A DNA stretch of 64,000 nt from NCBI RefSeq assembly GCF_934660935.1, contig NZ_CAKUIH010000008.1, positions 22,273 to 86,272 of the forward strand. Reading direction: 5' to 3'. Origin of the DNA: an uncultured Parolsenella sp. GTDB taxonomy: Bacteria; Actinomycetota; Coriobacteriia; Coriobacteriales; Atopobiaceae. Under the pieces are notes generated by a model. That model saw nothing but the letters and a program-made list of their open reading frames with translations, did not search any database and was not told the origin of the DNA. Positions 8,364 to 17,157 of this stretch are shown here, piece by piece (the stretch's first letter is position 1; every line of letters starts with the position of its first letter). Both the position numbers and the translations under genes were made by a program.

Positions 8364-9374
8364 CTAGGCAAGGCGGTCGTGGTTGACGGGGCGATAGAAG
8401 AGCTCGCGAAGCTCGCCCGGCTCGCGAGTCTGGCCAAGCGCCCACATCGTCTTGGCGACGAGTGCCTCGCAGGTCATGTCGTCGCCCTTGAGGATGCCTG
8501 GGTGCTCCGCATAGGCACGACCAACCTCATATACGCCGAGGTCAAGGCCCTCCTCGGGCACCTGGGTGGTGACCACGAGCGTGCGGTCGGAATCAACCCA
8601 GCCAAAGATTGCGTCATGGAGCGAGTCCGGAATGCCGCCAATGCCAAAGGTCTCGAGGATGATCGCGTCGTAGTCTTCGCGGAGAAGTTTGAAGACGTGG
8701 GGGTTTACCTCGGGCGTCAGCTTGAGGACGAAGACGCGCTCGTTGAGGTCATGGTAGACGCGGGGCTCCGCGCCCGCCGCACAGCTTGCTACCTGTGTGA
8801 CGGGCGTCTCCACGGCGCGAACGATGCGATTGTTCCGAATAAGCGCGAGGTCAGGATAGTTAACGCTCGTGAAGGCGTCGAAGCTCATCGTGCGCTGCTT
8901 ACGCGCGCGGGTGCCGGCAACAACCTTTCCCCCAAACACGACGGAGACGTCGCGCGACGCGGGGTCAGCCGCATAGAGGACGCTCTGAAAGAGGTTGAGG
9001 CGGGCGTCGGTGAAGGGGCTCGCCATGGGCTGCTGCGAGCCGGTGAGCACGATGGGGCGCGGGCTGTCCTGGATGAGGTAGGAGAGGGCGGCGGCGGTGT
9101 AGGCCATGGTGTCGGTGCCGTGCAGCACGACGAAGCCGTCGTAGTCCTCGTAGCTCGCGAGGATGGCGTCGCCGATCGCCTGCCAGTCCGCGGGGCGCAT
9201 GTTGGTGCTGTCGATGTTCATGACCTGGACGACGTCGACATCCGCAAGCTGGGCGATCTCCGGGACATATCCGGCAAGCTCGTCGCCCGTGAGCTGGGGT
9301 GTGAGGCCGGAGCCCTCCTCGGCGGAGGCGATGGTGCCGCCAGTGGCGACGATGAGGACGCGTGGCTTGCTCAT
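8364..9374 (-). CDS. ansA: L-asparaginase (type I, cytoplasmic)
   Basis: A 336-residue enzyme hydrolysing asparagine to aspartate and ammonia. The first active-site block is VATGGTIAS (Thr14) and the second is LHGTDTMAYTA with the catalytic Thr-Asp pair. No signal peptide is seen, so the enzyme is cytoplasmic. The length is normal for the AnsA family. Its ATG overlaps the stop of the upstream HD-hydrolase gene (ATGA), so the two are coupled. The enzyme could feed nitrogen from imported amino acids. Element copy 1 lies directly after the stop codon. Confidence 0.93.
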   Translation of the reverse strand: MSKPRVLIVATGGTIASAEEGSGLTPQLTGDELAGYVPEIAQLADVDVVQVMNIDSTNMRPADWQAIGDAILASYEDYDGFVVLHGTDTMAYTAAALSYLIQDSPRPIVLTGSQQPMASPFTDARLNLFQSVLYAADPASRDVSVVFGGKVVAGTRARKQRTMSFDAFTSVNYPDLALIRNNRIVRAVETPVTQVASCAAGAEPRVYHDLNERVFVLKLTPEVNPHVFKLLREDYDAIILETFGIGGIPDSLHDAIFGWVDSDRTLVVTTQVPEEGLDLGVYEVGRAYAEHPGILKGDDMTCEALVAKTMWALGQTREPGELRELFYRPVNHDRLA

Positions 9375-10255
9375 TCGTGAACCCCTTCAAGATAAAGGTC
9401 GAGCTCGTGCGCCATGCGCTGGAGCTCCGACCGGGTGTGCGGATTGTGGAACGGCGCTTCGATGCCAAAGGGCTTCGTGAGAAGTGCCGTCGCGTAGCCT
9501 TGCTCCCTCATTATCCCGCGACTTTGCGGGTAGGCGACCTCGAACGCGAAGCAGGCGAAGCTGACGAGGAAGTCCGCGGGTTGGGAGCGGTCGTCGCGCA
9601 GCATGCAGCGACGAGCGTCGAAGGCCTGTGTTGCCTCGGGTGAAAGTGAGCTCGCGAGCAGCTCGTCTGCGTCGCAGCCGAGGATGGTCTCGGGAGTGTC
9701 CGCGTCGACGGTGCGGAGGATGTCGATCTTGTCGGCATCGCGAACGAGTTCAGTGAAGGCGTGTGTGCGCGGGTCGAGGTCACGGGGAAGCCTGTAGTCG
9801 CTATGCAACTCGATGGCGGTGCGAATGACGGCGTCTTCCGCGGACGAGTCGATAAAGTCGCGGATGCGAGGGATACCGAAGGCCGGAGTGCCGGCGGGGA
9901 CGGGTTCTCCGAGGCACTCGCGTTCGCCGAAGAGCACGGAGGCGCCCAGCTTGGCATGGCTACAAGAGACGGCGTCGCGGAAGGTGTTCCAGCGGCGTAC
10001 CTGCTCGAAGCGACCCATGTCGTGGAGGAGGCCGCAGAGCCAGGCGAGGTCGATGTCGGCGGCGGGCCAGCCCTGCTCGCGGGCGATGCGGTCGCAGAGG
10101 TCTGCCACGTGGAGAGTGTGCGTCACCTTGAGCGCGATGCGTGGGTTGTCGGGGTCATACGGCGCGACGTAGGCGAGAAAGGCGGCGCGAGCGCGCTCGC
10201 GGTTGATGGCAGGGCAGTTGGGCGCGAGGCCGAAATCAGCGGGCGTGTCGGGCAT
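9371..10255 (-). CDS. HD-domain phosphohydrolase
   Basis: A 294-residue HD-superfamily protein. Metal ligands are visible as H at 'VTHTLHVADLCDRIA' (about residue 45), LLHDMGRFEQ (the HD pair, about residue 75), later His residues in 'AIELHSDYRLP' and Asp in 'LVRDADKIDIL'. This is the usual layout for HD hydrolases acting on nucleotides or related phosphoesters. I chose ATG 10255 because CAGGAGA is 7-8 bases before it; the longer frame upstream is Arg/Pro-rich and non-coding in appearance. The stop overlaps the asparaginase start. The substrate is unknown. Confidence 0.85.
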   Translation of the reverse strand: MPDTPADFGLAPNCPAINRERARAAFLAYVAPYDPDNPRIALKVTHTLHVADLCDRIAREQGWPAADIDLAWLCGLLHDMGRFEQVRRWNTFRDAVSCSHAKLGASVLFGERECLGEPVPAGTPAFGIPRIRDFIDSSAEDAVIRTAIELHSDYRLPRDLDPRTHAFTELVRDADKIDILRTVDADTPETILGCDADELLASSLSPEATQAFDARRCMLRDDRSQPADFLVSFACFAFEVAYPQSRGIMREQGYATALLTKPFGIEAPFHNPHTRSELQRMAHELDLYLEGVHE

Positions 10256-10655
10256 GGTGGCGTCTCCTGGTTTGATGGCGCTGTCATCATGCGCGCTTGA
10301 GCTGCGATTTATTTGAGTCTCTGTCCGTGCCATCTGCCGTACGTGCCCCTTCGCGCCTCGATCTTGGCTCGCGGGATTGAGCCGTGTCTTGGCTGAGGGT
10401 ACCACGAGCGTGCGTGGGCGCGCGGGGTTCATGCGGGAGGGCGGCTTGGGGGGCGTGCGTGGGCGCGCGTGCGTGGACGTGGGCGGCCGCGAGTATGCGG
10501 ACGGCCGTGCCCGGACAATCGCGCGGATGCAGGTGCGCAAGCCTGCCCACTCCTCTCCTTACAGAACTGAAAGCTGGGCGTAAGGCAAATCGATGGCACG
10601 TGACCTGGGCTTTCGCGACCATAGACAGTGAAAAGCGAAGGCTAAGGAGGCCATC
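10256..10655. other. 400-base gap without a recognisable gene
   Basis: Between the HD-hydrolase start and the microprotein gene I see GC-rich sequence with several GTGCGTGGGCGCGC-like runs and no frame with codon bias or a ribosome site, apart from the AAGGAGG that serves the microprotein at its end. Promoters for both flanking genes must lie here, but none is clear enough to place. Confidence 0.5.
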
Positions 10656-10805
10656 ATGAACAAGATGTATGACAACTGGTTCTGGCGTGCGAATGACATG
10701 GCAGTGGCGGGCGACATGAACCCCATAGTACGCGTCCTGTGGGTGGCGCTTATCGTGGGCATCGGCATCGCGACCATGGCAACGCTGTGGGTTGTGACCA
10801 GGTAA
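10656..10805 (+). CDS. Membrane microprotein of 49 residues
   Basis: A small gene with a strong ribosome site (AAGGAGG six bases before ATG 10656). The product starts MNKMYDNWFWRANDM, then has one hydrophobic segment of about 22 residues (from IVRVLWVALIVGIGIATM onward), and ends VVTR. It looks like a single-pass membrane peptide. It stands alone, pointing toward the HAD gene, with a perfect bidirectional terminator between them. I do not recognise the family and assign no function. Confidence 0.65.
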   Translation: MNKMYDNWFWRANDMAVAGDMNPIVRVLWVALIVGIGIATMATLWVVTR

Positions 10806-10883
10806 CGGTGGGGCCGCCGCGAGACGGGCTAGGTTTGTATCGAATCGCCGCATGAACGCAGTCACGCCGCAGGCGGCAATAAG

Positions 10884-10917
10884 CAGCGGGCGCCGAGAGA
10901 TTTCTCGGCGCCCGCTG
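10884..10917. terminator. Bidirectional terminator between convergent genes
   Basis: A perfect 15-bp stem (CAGCGGGCGCCGAGA / TCTCGGCGCCCGCTG) with a 4-base loop, followed by TTGGTTT on the + strand. It separates the microprotein gene from the convergent HAD hydrolase gene. Confidence 0.8.
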
Positions 10918-10948
10918 TTGGTTTCTGCTCGGAGGGCCGCCCCTCGCC

Positions 10949-11776
10949 CTAGCTCTGCTCCCGCACGATCTGCTCGATCAGCTGTGCCACGGAGTCGTCC
11001 GCGGCGTCGCCAATCAGGAAGTGCGCGGCCTCCTTGGCCTCCGGCGTCGCGCTCGCGACTGCGTAGGAGTGCGGCACCTTCTCGAGGAGCGTCACGTCGT
11101 TTTCCGAGTCTCCGATAAAAGCGATCTCGTCTAGTGTGATCCCAAGGCTGCCGAGCAGCGCGTCGAGCCCGTTCACCTTGCTCCAGCCGGCTGGAACAAC
11201 ATCCAGGAAAAACGGGGCGGGCGCTGGGAAATCAAGCTCTGGGCAGGCTTCCTTGCATTGGCTCCGAACGACTTCCGTCGGGGCGGAGTCGACGTTGACG
11301 AAGATACCAGCGGTGATGACGTCGCGGTTGGTGGGCACATCTCCGGGCGTCATGTCCCTTCCGGAGTCCTCGACGACCCCCAGGGCGAATTCGTCATCGG
11401 GCTCGACGCCGCAGAGGAACTGCTCGCAGCGCATGCCCGTCTCGTCGGCATCGGCGACTAGCCAGAGCGATGTCCCCGCGTAGGGGCGCACGGCACCCTC
11501 GAGTTTGACGAGAGCCTCCGTCGAGAGCGTCTTTTTGAACACGAGCTTGCCGTCGGAGAAGACCTTCTTTCCGTTGGCCATGATGCCGGTTGAGAAACAA
11601 CGCGCATCGCCGTCAAAGGCATCGGCGAGATCGACGTAGTCGCGGCCGCTGGCCGGACCAAACGAGATTCCCGCCGCAAGGGCGGAGAGAATCGCCTGGT
11701 GCGTGCGCTCCGATATGACTCTCGAGCCAAAAGGCAACAGGGTTCCGTCCATGTCTGCGAGGATGAGCTTGATCAT
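10949..11776 (-). CDS. HAD-superfamily hydrolase (Cof type)
   Basis: A 275-residue cytoplasmic phosphatase of the Cof/YidA branch. Motif I is ILADMDGTLLPFG (nucleophile Asp8, Asp10). A later Lys (SKVNGLDALLGSLG) and motif IV IAFIGDSENDVTLLE are present. I chose ATG 11776 because AGGAGG lies immediately upstream. The typical role is dephosphorylation of sugar phosphates or cofactors; the actual substrate cannot be told. It is not obviously in an operon. Confidence 0.88.
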   Translation of the reverse strand: MIKLILADMDGTLLPFGSRVISERTHQAILSALAAGISFGPASGRDYVDLADAFDGDARCFSTGIMANGKKVFSDGKLVFKKTLSTEALVKLEGAVRPYAGTSLWLVADADETGMRCEQFLCGVEPDDEFALGVVEDSGRDMTPGDVPTNRDVITAGIFVNVDSAPTEVVRSQCKEACPELDFPAPAPFFLDVVPAGWSKVNGLDALLGSLGITLDEIAFIGDSENDVTLLEKVPHSYAVASATPEAKEAAHFLIGDAADDSVAQLIEQIVREQS

Positions 11777-11898
11777 GCCGCCTCCTATGCCCCCGCTCGT
11801 GCGGTTGGCCATTTATCTGCGTGACGCTGACTGTGCTGTGTGCCGTGTGCGCTGGTACCAACCGCGCGCGTTGATGTCGCGCGTTGCTGCCGCGCGTT

Positions 11899-11949
11899 GG
11901 TGCCGGCCGTGCCCCACGCATGCGCGCCGCACGGCCGGCGCACCCTTTT
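11899..11949. terminator. Hairpin downstream of the first RpiR gene
   Basis: Near-perfect stem GGTGCCGGCCGTGC / GCACGGCCGG(CG)CACC followed by CTTTT on the + strand. It lies about 20 bases after the RpiR stop, which is on the minus strand, where the T-run is missing, so its use as a terminator is uncertain. Confidence 0.4.
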
Positions 11950-11967
11950 GCGTCGGCGCCCGTCGAC

Positions 11968-12831
11968 CTAGCTGTATTGCCTGTCTCCCATAAGGTTCTT
12001 CGAGATGATCCTATTGAGTTCGACGGGGTCGTCCCAGCAAGAGACGAGGAAGAGGAACAGCAGCTCGATAATGAAGTTGATCGAGTTGTGGGAGAAATAA
12101 ATCTCGCTCCCGACGATGGCTCGGTCGCGCGAAACGGCTCGAATGATATGCGTTGCGCGTTTTGCGAGGGGTGTATCGGGACTGTCGGTGATCATCACGA
12201 TGGGGGTATTCGAGTCCTCGGCGGAGTCAAAGAGGTTGACGAGGCGCTTCGAGTATCCAGACGTTGAAATGACGAGCAAGACATCATTTTCCGTGAGGTT
12301 AGCGGCGACGGAAGCCATGGCCTCAGTGGTGCTGGGGCAAAAGGCCCTAACCCCAACTTGCGAGAGCTTGAACGCCGCGTTCGCGCCCATGCTGATTGTG
12401 TTGCCCACGCCGGCAACCAAAACGAGGTTGGCATTGTGAAGCAGATTAACAACAGCCGCAAAGTCATCGGAGTCAATGAGCGAGGTCGTCTCGGCGAGCT
12501 CTTTGACCTTGTGCGACAAAACGTACTTGATTGATCCCTCGATGTCATCGAGGGTGACCTTGCCGCCGGTGGCCTTCTCTTCGCCGGATGCCCTGCTGAT
12601 TGAGATACCTAGGGCCAGACGCATATCCGAGTACGTTCGGTAGTCGAGGGTCCTAGCGAACCTCGAGACGGACGCCGGTGACGTACCGGTCTCCGCTGCC
12701 AGTTCGCGAACGGTCATCGCCGCGACGTCAGACGGATGGTCGAGTACGTATGACGCGATTGCCTTTTCTGAGGGGGATAGGCTGCTCATGACCGCACAGA
12801 TGTGGCTGAGCACGTCCCCTGTCTTATCCAT
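11968..12831 (-). CDS. RpiR-family transcriptional regulator (HTH + SIS)
   Basis: A 287-residue regulator with an N-terminal RpiR HTH (residues ~1-77; 'VRELAAETGTSPASVSRFAR') and a C-terminal SIS sugar-phosphate-binding domain (~110-250; 'LVLVAGVGNTISMGANAAFK', 'DVLLVISTSGYSKR'). AAGGAG lies five bases before the ATG. It is divergent from the MFS gene and the aldolase/PTS locus, which makes it the likely local regulator, responding to a phosphorylated sugar. A perfect GAAAC-AGC-GTTTC palindrome lies 79 bases upstream of its start. Confidence 0.9.
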   Translation of the reverse strand: MDKTGDVLSHICAVMSSLSPSEKAIASYVLDHPSDVAAMTVRELAAETGTSPASVSRFARTLDYRTYSDMRLALGISISRASGEEKATGGKVTLDDIEGSIKYVLSHKVKELAETTSLIDSDDFAAVVNLLHNANLVLVAGVGNTISMGANAAFKLSQVGVRAFCPSTTEAMASVAANLTENDVLLVISTSGYSKRLVNLFDSAEDSNTPIVMITDSPDTPLAKRATHIIRAVSRDRAIVGSEIYFSHNSINFIIELLFLFLVSCWDDPVELNRIISKNLMGDRQYS

Positions 12832-12909
12832 GGTTACTCCTTACCCCTGGTTTGGTTTGTATGTTAGGGCAAGCGAGATGAAAACCGGGCAAGTTATTCC
12901 AAGAATTAC

Positions 12910-12922
12910 GAAACAGCGTTTC
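12910..12922. promoter_or_regulatory. Candidate RpiR operator
   Basis: Perfect palindrome GAAACAGCGTTTC in the region between the RpiR gene and the divergent MFS gene. Further GAAAC/GTTTC half-sites occur at about 13002, 13024 and 13064. The placement fits an operator for the adjacent regulator; this is inference. Confidence 0.5.
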
Positions 12923-13125
12923 ACCGTCGATTTACTACCGTTCGCGGCAAACCGACGCCTCTGGGGCGGAATCGCAGCGTGAGTGGCTATCTTATGAGCC
13001 GTGAAACAACAGCACAAAGAACATGAAACATGTGAACGAAGTTCCAATACTAAGTAACAACGTTTCAGGTTCAGTTCAGAGAAAGCGCCGTCAGACGAGA
13101 CGCGAGCGGCCGGGAGGAGGGGAAC

Positions 13126-14331
13126 ATGGCACAGCCTGGCAAGAAGGAGACCGGCATGGTCACGTTGTTCTTCGCGAACGTCCTCTACTGGGTCTGCGCC
13201 GGCGTGTACTCGCCGTTCCTCTCCGCTCACTACACGAGCCTCGGGCTCACCGCCGCCGAGACCGGCATCCTCCTCGCGGCGACTCCGGTGTGCGCCCTCG
13301 TCATCCAGCCGCTCTGGTCGACGACCGCCGACAAGCTCGGGCGTCGCCGCGCGGTCATCGTGGTCCTGTGCCTGGCCGCCGCGGTCCTCGCTCCTCTGTA
13401 CTACCTCGCCAAGACGTTCATCCCGGTCCTTCTCGTGACCTTCGCGTTCTCGGCGTTCTTCTCGGGTCTTCTGCCCCTGAGCGACTCCCTCGTTATCGAA
13501 CTCGCGGATCGTTCTGGTCTTGACTTCTCCCGCATCCGCATGGGCGGCACCATCGGCTATGCCATCGTTGTCTTGATCGTTGGCCGGCTGCTTGATGTGG
13601 CTCCGCAGATCCAGTTTGCGGTGGTCTCCGCCGCCCTGGTGGTTTTCGCGGCCCACATGTGGCGCCTTCCCGAGGCGGGCGCTCGCGCCACTGCCGCGGA
13701 CGCACCCAAGGTGGCTCACGGAAAGGGTCTCCTCTCGCTGTTCACCAGCAACGAGATTGCCTTCGTCTTGGTCTTCGCCTTTATCAGCTCGGCCGCGATC
13801 GGCTTCATCGGGGCGTTTCTTGGCCGCTATGCGGTCGAGCTGGGCGAGGGTCAGAACCTCGTGGGCGTGATGAGCGCCGTCTCCGCTGCGAGCGAGATTC
13901 CCATCCTGCTCGTCTCCTCCAAGCTCGTTAAGCGCTTCGGCGAGATGAACCTCCTGATCTTCTCCTGCTTCATGGCGGCGCTCAGGCTCGTACTCGTGGG
14001 CACCGGCATCGTTCCGGTCATGATTTGCGGCCAGCTCCTCCAGAGCGTGAGCTACATGACCGTGTACTACTCCTGCGTTACCTACATCGCCAATCACACC
14101 TACGAGGATTGCCGCGCCCGAGGTCAGAGCGCCTTCGCGATGGTCCAGAGCGGTCTGTCCGTTGTGGTTGCGAACCTGTTTGGCGGTTGGGCGTGCGACG
14201 CATTTGGCACGCATACGGGTTTCCTGATCTTCGCCCTCGTTTCAACGATTGCTGCGGTCGTTGCTCTTGTGGCGTACACAGCGTGGCGTCGCAACGCGGC
14301 GCCACAGTCTGAGACCCAGACGGCTGCATAA
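13126..14331 (+). CDS. MFS transporter
   Basis: A 401-residue major facilitator with about twelve hydrophobic helices. The loop 2-3 signature is visible as TADKLGRRRAV, and an SRIRMGGTIGYA segment resembles the MFS_1-like/HcaT-LacY-type transporters. The ribosome site GGGAGGAGGGG is just before the ATG. It is the first gene after the RpiR regulator and 143 bases before the aldolase, so it may import (or export) a compound related to the downstream sugar pathway. The substrate is unknown. Confidence 0.85.
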   Translation: MAQPGKKETGMVTLFFANVLYWVCAGVYSPFLSAHYTSLGLTAAETGILLAATPVCALVIQPLWSTTADKLGRRRAVIVVLCLAAAVLAPLYYLAKTFIPVLLVTFAFSAFFSGLLPLSDSLVIELADRSGLDFSRIRMGGTIGYAIVVLIVGRLLDVAPQIQFAVVSAALVVFAAHMWRLPEAGARATAADAPKVAHGKGLLSLFTSNEIAFVLVFAFISSAAIGFIGAFLGRYAVELGEGQNLVGVMSAVSAASEIPILLVSSKLVKRFGEMNLLIFSCFMAALRLVLVGTGIVPVMICGQLLQSVSYMTVYYSCVTYIANHTYEDCRARGQSAFAMVQSGLSVVVANLFGGWACDAFGTHTGFLIFALVSTIAAVVALVAYTAWRRNAAPQSETQTAA

Positions 14332-14474
14332 CTCCGCTCCATCAGCGTTTCCGCACTTCAGCACTGCGCTTCGATGCCGCAACTCAGCGGCCCCGCACTT
14401 TACTTCGTGTTCAACCAGCTGACGAGCTGAGAACTGTCCGATCCAATGGTTATCCAGGTGAAAGGAAGACAAAG

Positions 14475-15329
14475 ATGTCTCTCATCAAGGTCAACGAGCT
14501 TCTTCAGCATGCGACCGAGCACCACTACGGCGTGCCCGCCATCAACGTCATCAACACGGAGACCATCCGTTACGCGATCCAGGCCGCCGAGGATGAGCAC
14601 ATGCCCATCATCATCCAGTACTGGCCCGGCTTCGAGGACCACTGCGCCCTCGACATCATCGCCTTCGCCGCCCGCTACTACGCCGAGCGTGCCAGCGTGC
14701 CCGTCGCCGTCCACCAGGATCACTCCGCCGGCTACGAGATCGCCGTCAAGGGCGTCAAGGCTGGCTTCCCCTCCGTCATGGTCGACGGCTCCTCGCTTCC
14801 CTATGAGGAGAACTTCCAGCTCACGAAGGAAGTCGTCCAGGTTGCCAAGATCTTCGACGTCGACATCGAGGCCGAGCTCGGCCACGTCGGCAACGGCTCC
14901 GACGCGAACGACTTCGTGAACAGCGATCACTACACCGACCCGAACCTCGCCGAGGAGTTCGTCGAGGGCACGGGCTGCGGCTCGCTCGCCATCGCTGTGG
15001 GCAACGCGCACGGTCCGTACGTCAAGGTCCCGAACCTCGACATGGAGCGCATCAAGGCCTGCAGGGAGGCCGTCAGCGTGCCTCTCGTCATGCACGGTTG
15101 CTCCGACATTCCCGACGAGCAGCTCCAGGAGGCCGTGAACCTCGGCATGAGCAAGTTCAACATCGCCACCGAGTACTTCCGCTCCATGTACCGCGCCTTC
15201 GAGAAGGACATCAACTCTGGCAAGAACGACGGCAACGGCGTTGGCCTCCTGATGGACGCCGCCCCCGACATGCGCGCCTTCGTCGCCAGCAAGATTCAGC
15301 TCCTGAACCCGAACCACTACTCGCTCTAG
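14475..15329 (+). CDS. Class II (zinc) ketose-bisphosphate aldolase
   Basis: A 284-residue class II aldolase of the Fba/GatY/KbaY family, which splits a ketose (bis)phosphate into dihydroxyacetone phosphate and an aldehyde. Zinc and substrate motifs are HQDHS (residues ~80-84), EAELGHVG (~132), NAHGPY (~177) and MHGCSDIP (~209). It heads the PTS operon, so the substrate is probably the sugar phosphate produced by that PTS or a product of the aldo-keto reductase. The substrate class (fructose, tagatose or other) cannot be fixed from sequence alone. Confidence 0.92.
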   Translation: MSLIKVNELLQHATEHHYGVPAINVINTETIRYAIQAAEDEHMPIIIQYWPGFEDHCALDIIAFAARYYAERASVPVAVHQDHSAGYEIAVKGVKAGFPSVMVDGSSLPYEENFQLTKEVVQVAKIFDVDIEAELGHVGNGSDANDFVNSDHYTDPNLAEEFVEGTGCGSLAIAVGNAHGPYVKVPNLDMERIKACREAVSVPLVMHGCSDIPDEQLQEAVNLGMSKFNIATEYFRSMYRAFEKDINSGKNDGNGVGLLMDAAPDMRAFVASKIQLLNPNHYSL

Positions 15330-15339
15330 GAGGGGCTTG

Positions 15340-15768
15340 ATGAAGAAGATTCTTGTCGCGTCGCACGGCCACCTCGCAAGCGGAATCAGGAGCTCGATCG
15401 AGATCCTGACCGGCATGTCCAATCTGGTGGAAGCGGTTGACTGCTACGTCGACGACACGGACTTCACACCGCGTATCGAAGCCTTCATTGACTCGGTGGG
15501 CCCTGATGACGACGCGGTCATCTTCACCGACATCTACGGTGGCTCCGTCTTCCAGAAGGTCGTCCTCATGGAGCCGGAGAAGCACGGAATCGTCCACGTC
15601 ACCGGCATGAATCTCGGCCTCGTGATCGAGACGCTCATCAGCGCAGAGCCGGTCACGGCAGAGTCGCTCAAGCAGAGCATTGAACTTGCGAGGCAAACGA
15701 TGCAGGTAGTGGAGCCGCCGAACAGCGTTTCGGACGATGGGGAATCCGACGGCGACTTCTTTGACTAA
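15340..15768 (+). CDS. PTS mannose/fructose/sorbose family EIIA
   Basis: A 142-residue cytoplasmic phosphocarrier. The phospho-accepting His is His9 in ILVASHGHLASG. A TTG start three bases upstream is possible, but ATG 15340 has AGGAGGGG at good distance. The C-terminal third is acidic and ends in DGESDGDFFD. It passes phosphate from HPr to the EIIB encoded next. Confidence 0.92.
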   Translation: MKKILVASHGHLASGIRSSIEILTGMSNLVEAVDCYVDDTDFTPRIEAFIDSVGPDDDAVIFTDIYGGSVFQKVVLMEPEKHGIVHVTGMNLGLVIETLISAEPVTAESLKQSIELARQTMQVVEPPNSVSDDGESDGDFFD

Positions 15769-15801
15769 CGGTCTATTCAATACGTGGGGAAGGGAACGGC
15801 A

Positions 15802-16305
15802 ATGATTGTTCAGGTTCGAGTCGATGATCGTCTGATTCACGGGCAGGTCGCCCTGGTGTGGACCAAGGAGCTCAACACCACCAGGATCATCGTCGCCAAC
15901 AAGCACGCGGTGGAGAGCGATGCCCTTCGCATGACGCTTTCCATGGGCACGCCGGCGGGCCAGAAGCTGCTCGTCAAGGACGTTCCGGATGCCTGCCGCA
16001 TCGCGAACGACCCGCGTGCGGATTCCATGCGCATCTTCGCGCTCACCAACTGCGTACGCGACGTGCTGGAGTTGGTCAAGGGTGCCCCGGGCAAGATCGA
16101 GGGCGTGAACGTGGCCAACGTCGGTCGCTTCGACAAGTCTGACCCCGCCACCAAGGTCGCCCTTAACGACACGATCATGCTCAACCCGGACGAGCTTGCC
16201 GCAGCCAAGGAGCTTTGCGAGCAGGGTATTCCGGTCTTCCATCAGCTCATCCCGTCTCACACCAGGACTCCTCTCAAGAGCCTGATCGAGGCGGCGGAGA
16301 AGTAA
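15802..16305 (+). CDS. PTS mannose/fructose/sorbose family EIIB
   Basis: A 167-residue EIIB with the phospho-His in VDDRLIHGQVALVW (His13). It takes phosphate from EIIA and passes it to the sugar. I chose ATG 15802 because GGGAAGGGAAC precedes it; an in-frame start 18 bases upstream lacks support. It sits between IIA and IIC in the standard order. Confidence 0.93.
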   Translation: MIVQVRVDDRLIHGQVALVWTKELNTTRIIVANKHAVESDALRMTLSMGTPAGQKLLVKDVPDACRIANDPRADSMRIFALTNCVRDVLELVKGAPGKIEGVNVANVGRFDKSDPATKVALNDTIMLNPDELAAAKELCEQGIPVFHQLIPSHTRTPLKSLIEAAEK

Positions 16306-16344
16306 GGGGCTGGCCATCTGGCCAGACGAGGGAAAGGAAGTCAA

Positions 16345-17157
16345 ATGATTGGGTTGGCAGTAATGGCCTGGTTGACCGTGCTGATTTGCTACGGTGGTAA
16401 CTGGGTTCTCGGTCAGTGCATGATCGAGCGTCCTCTTGTGGTTGGCCTTGTTGCAGGCCTCCTGATGGGCGATGTCAAGACCGGTGTCATCATCGGTGCC
16501 TCTCTTGAGGCGATCTTCATGGGCGCGGTGAACATCGGTGGCGCTATCTCCGCCGAGCCCGTTACCGCGACCGCTCTCGCCGTCGCCTTCACCGTTGGCG
16601 CTGGCATTGACCAGGGCGCGGCCATCACGCTGGCTGTTCCCGTGGGCGTCGTCACCGCGTTCCTCTCGATCTTCATGAACAACGTGTTCCTCGCGTTCTT
16701 CGCGGCCACCTTTGACAAGATGGCCGCCGAGGGCAACGAGAAGGGCCTCGCTGTTCAGCACTTCGTCCTCTGGTTCGTTAAGTACGCCGCCTTTGGCCTC
16801 ATCGCCTTCCTCGGCGTTTACCTTGGTGCCGAGCCCGTTGCCGCTATCGTCAACCAGATTCCGGCCAACGTCATGAACGGCCTCAACGCCGTGGGCGCCC
16901 TCCTGCCCGCCGTTGGTATGGCGCTCCTGCTCCAGATGCTCTGGAGCACCGAGCTCAGCATCTACTTCTTCCTGGGCTTCACGCTCTACCAGTACCTCGG
17001 CCTCCCGATGATCGCCATCGCCGTCCTCGGCGTCATCATCGCGATCGCCTCCGCCCTCCGCGACAAGGAGATCTTCGACCTCACCAAGAAGGGCGTGTCC
17101 ACCCAGGCCGTTTCCGGCGACTCTGCAACCAGCGACGAGGAGGATTTCTTCGCATGA
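16345..17157 (+). CDS. PTS mannose/fructose/sorbose family EIIC
   Basis: A 270-residue polytopic membrane component with the family pattern RPLVVGLVAGLLMGDVKTG and GASLEAIFMGAVNIGG near the N-terminus. Together with EIID it forms the sugar channel. It overlaps the EIID start by four bases (ATGA), so the two are made in a fixed ratio. Confidence 0.94.
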   Translation: MIGLAVMAWLTVLICYGGNWVLGQCMIERPLVVGLVAGLLMGDVKTGVIIGASLEAIFMGAVNIGGAISAEPVTATALAVAFTVGAGIDQGAAITLAVPVGVVTAFLSIFMNNVFLAFFAATFDKMAAEGNEKGLAVQHFVLWFVKYAAFGLIAFLGVYLGAEPVAAIVNQIPANVMNGLNAVGALLPAVGMALLLQMLWSTELSIYFFLGFTLYQYLGLPMIAIAVLGVIIAIASALRDKEIFDLTKKGVSTQAVSGDSATSDEEDFFA

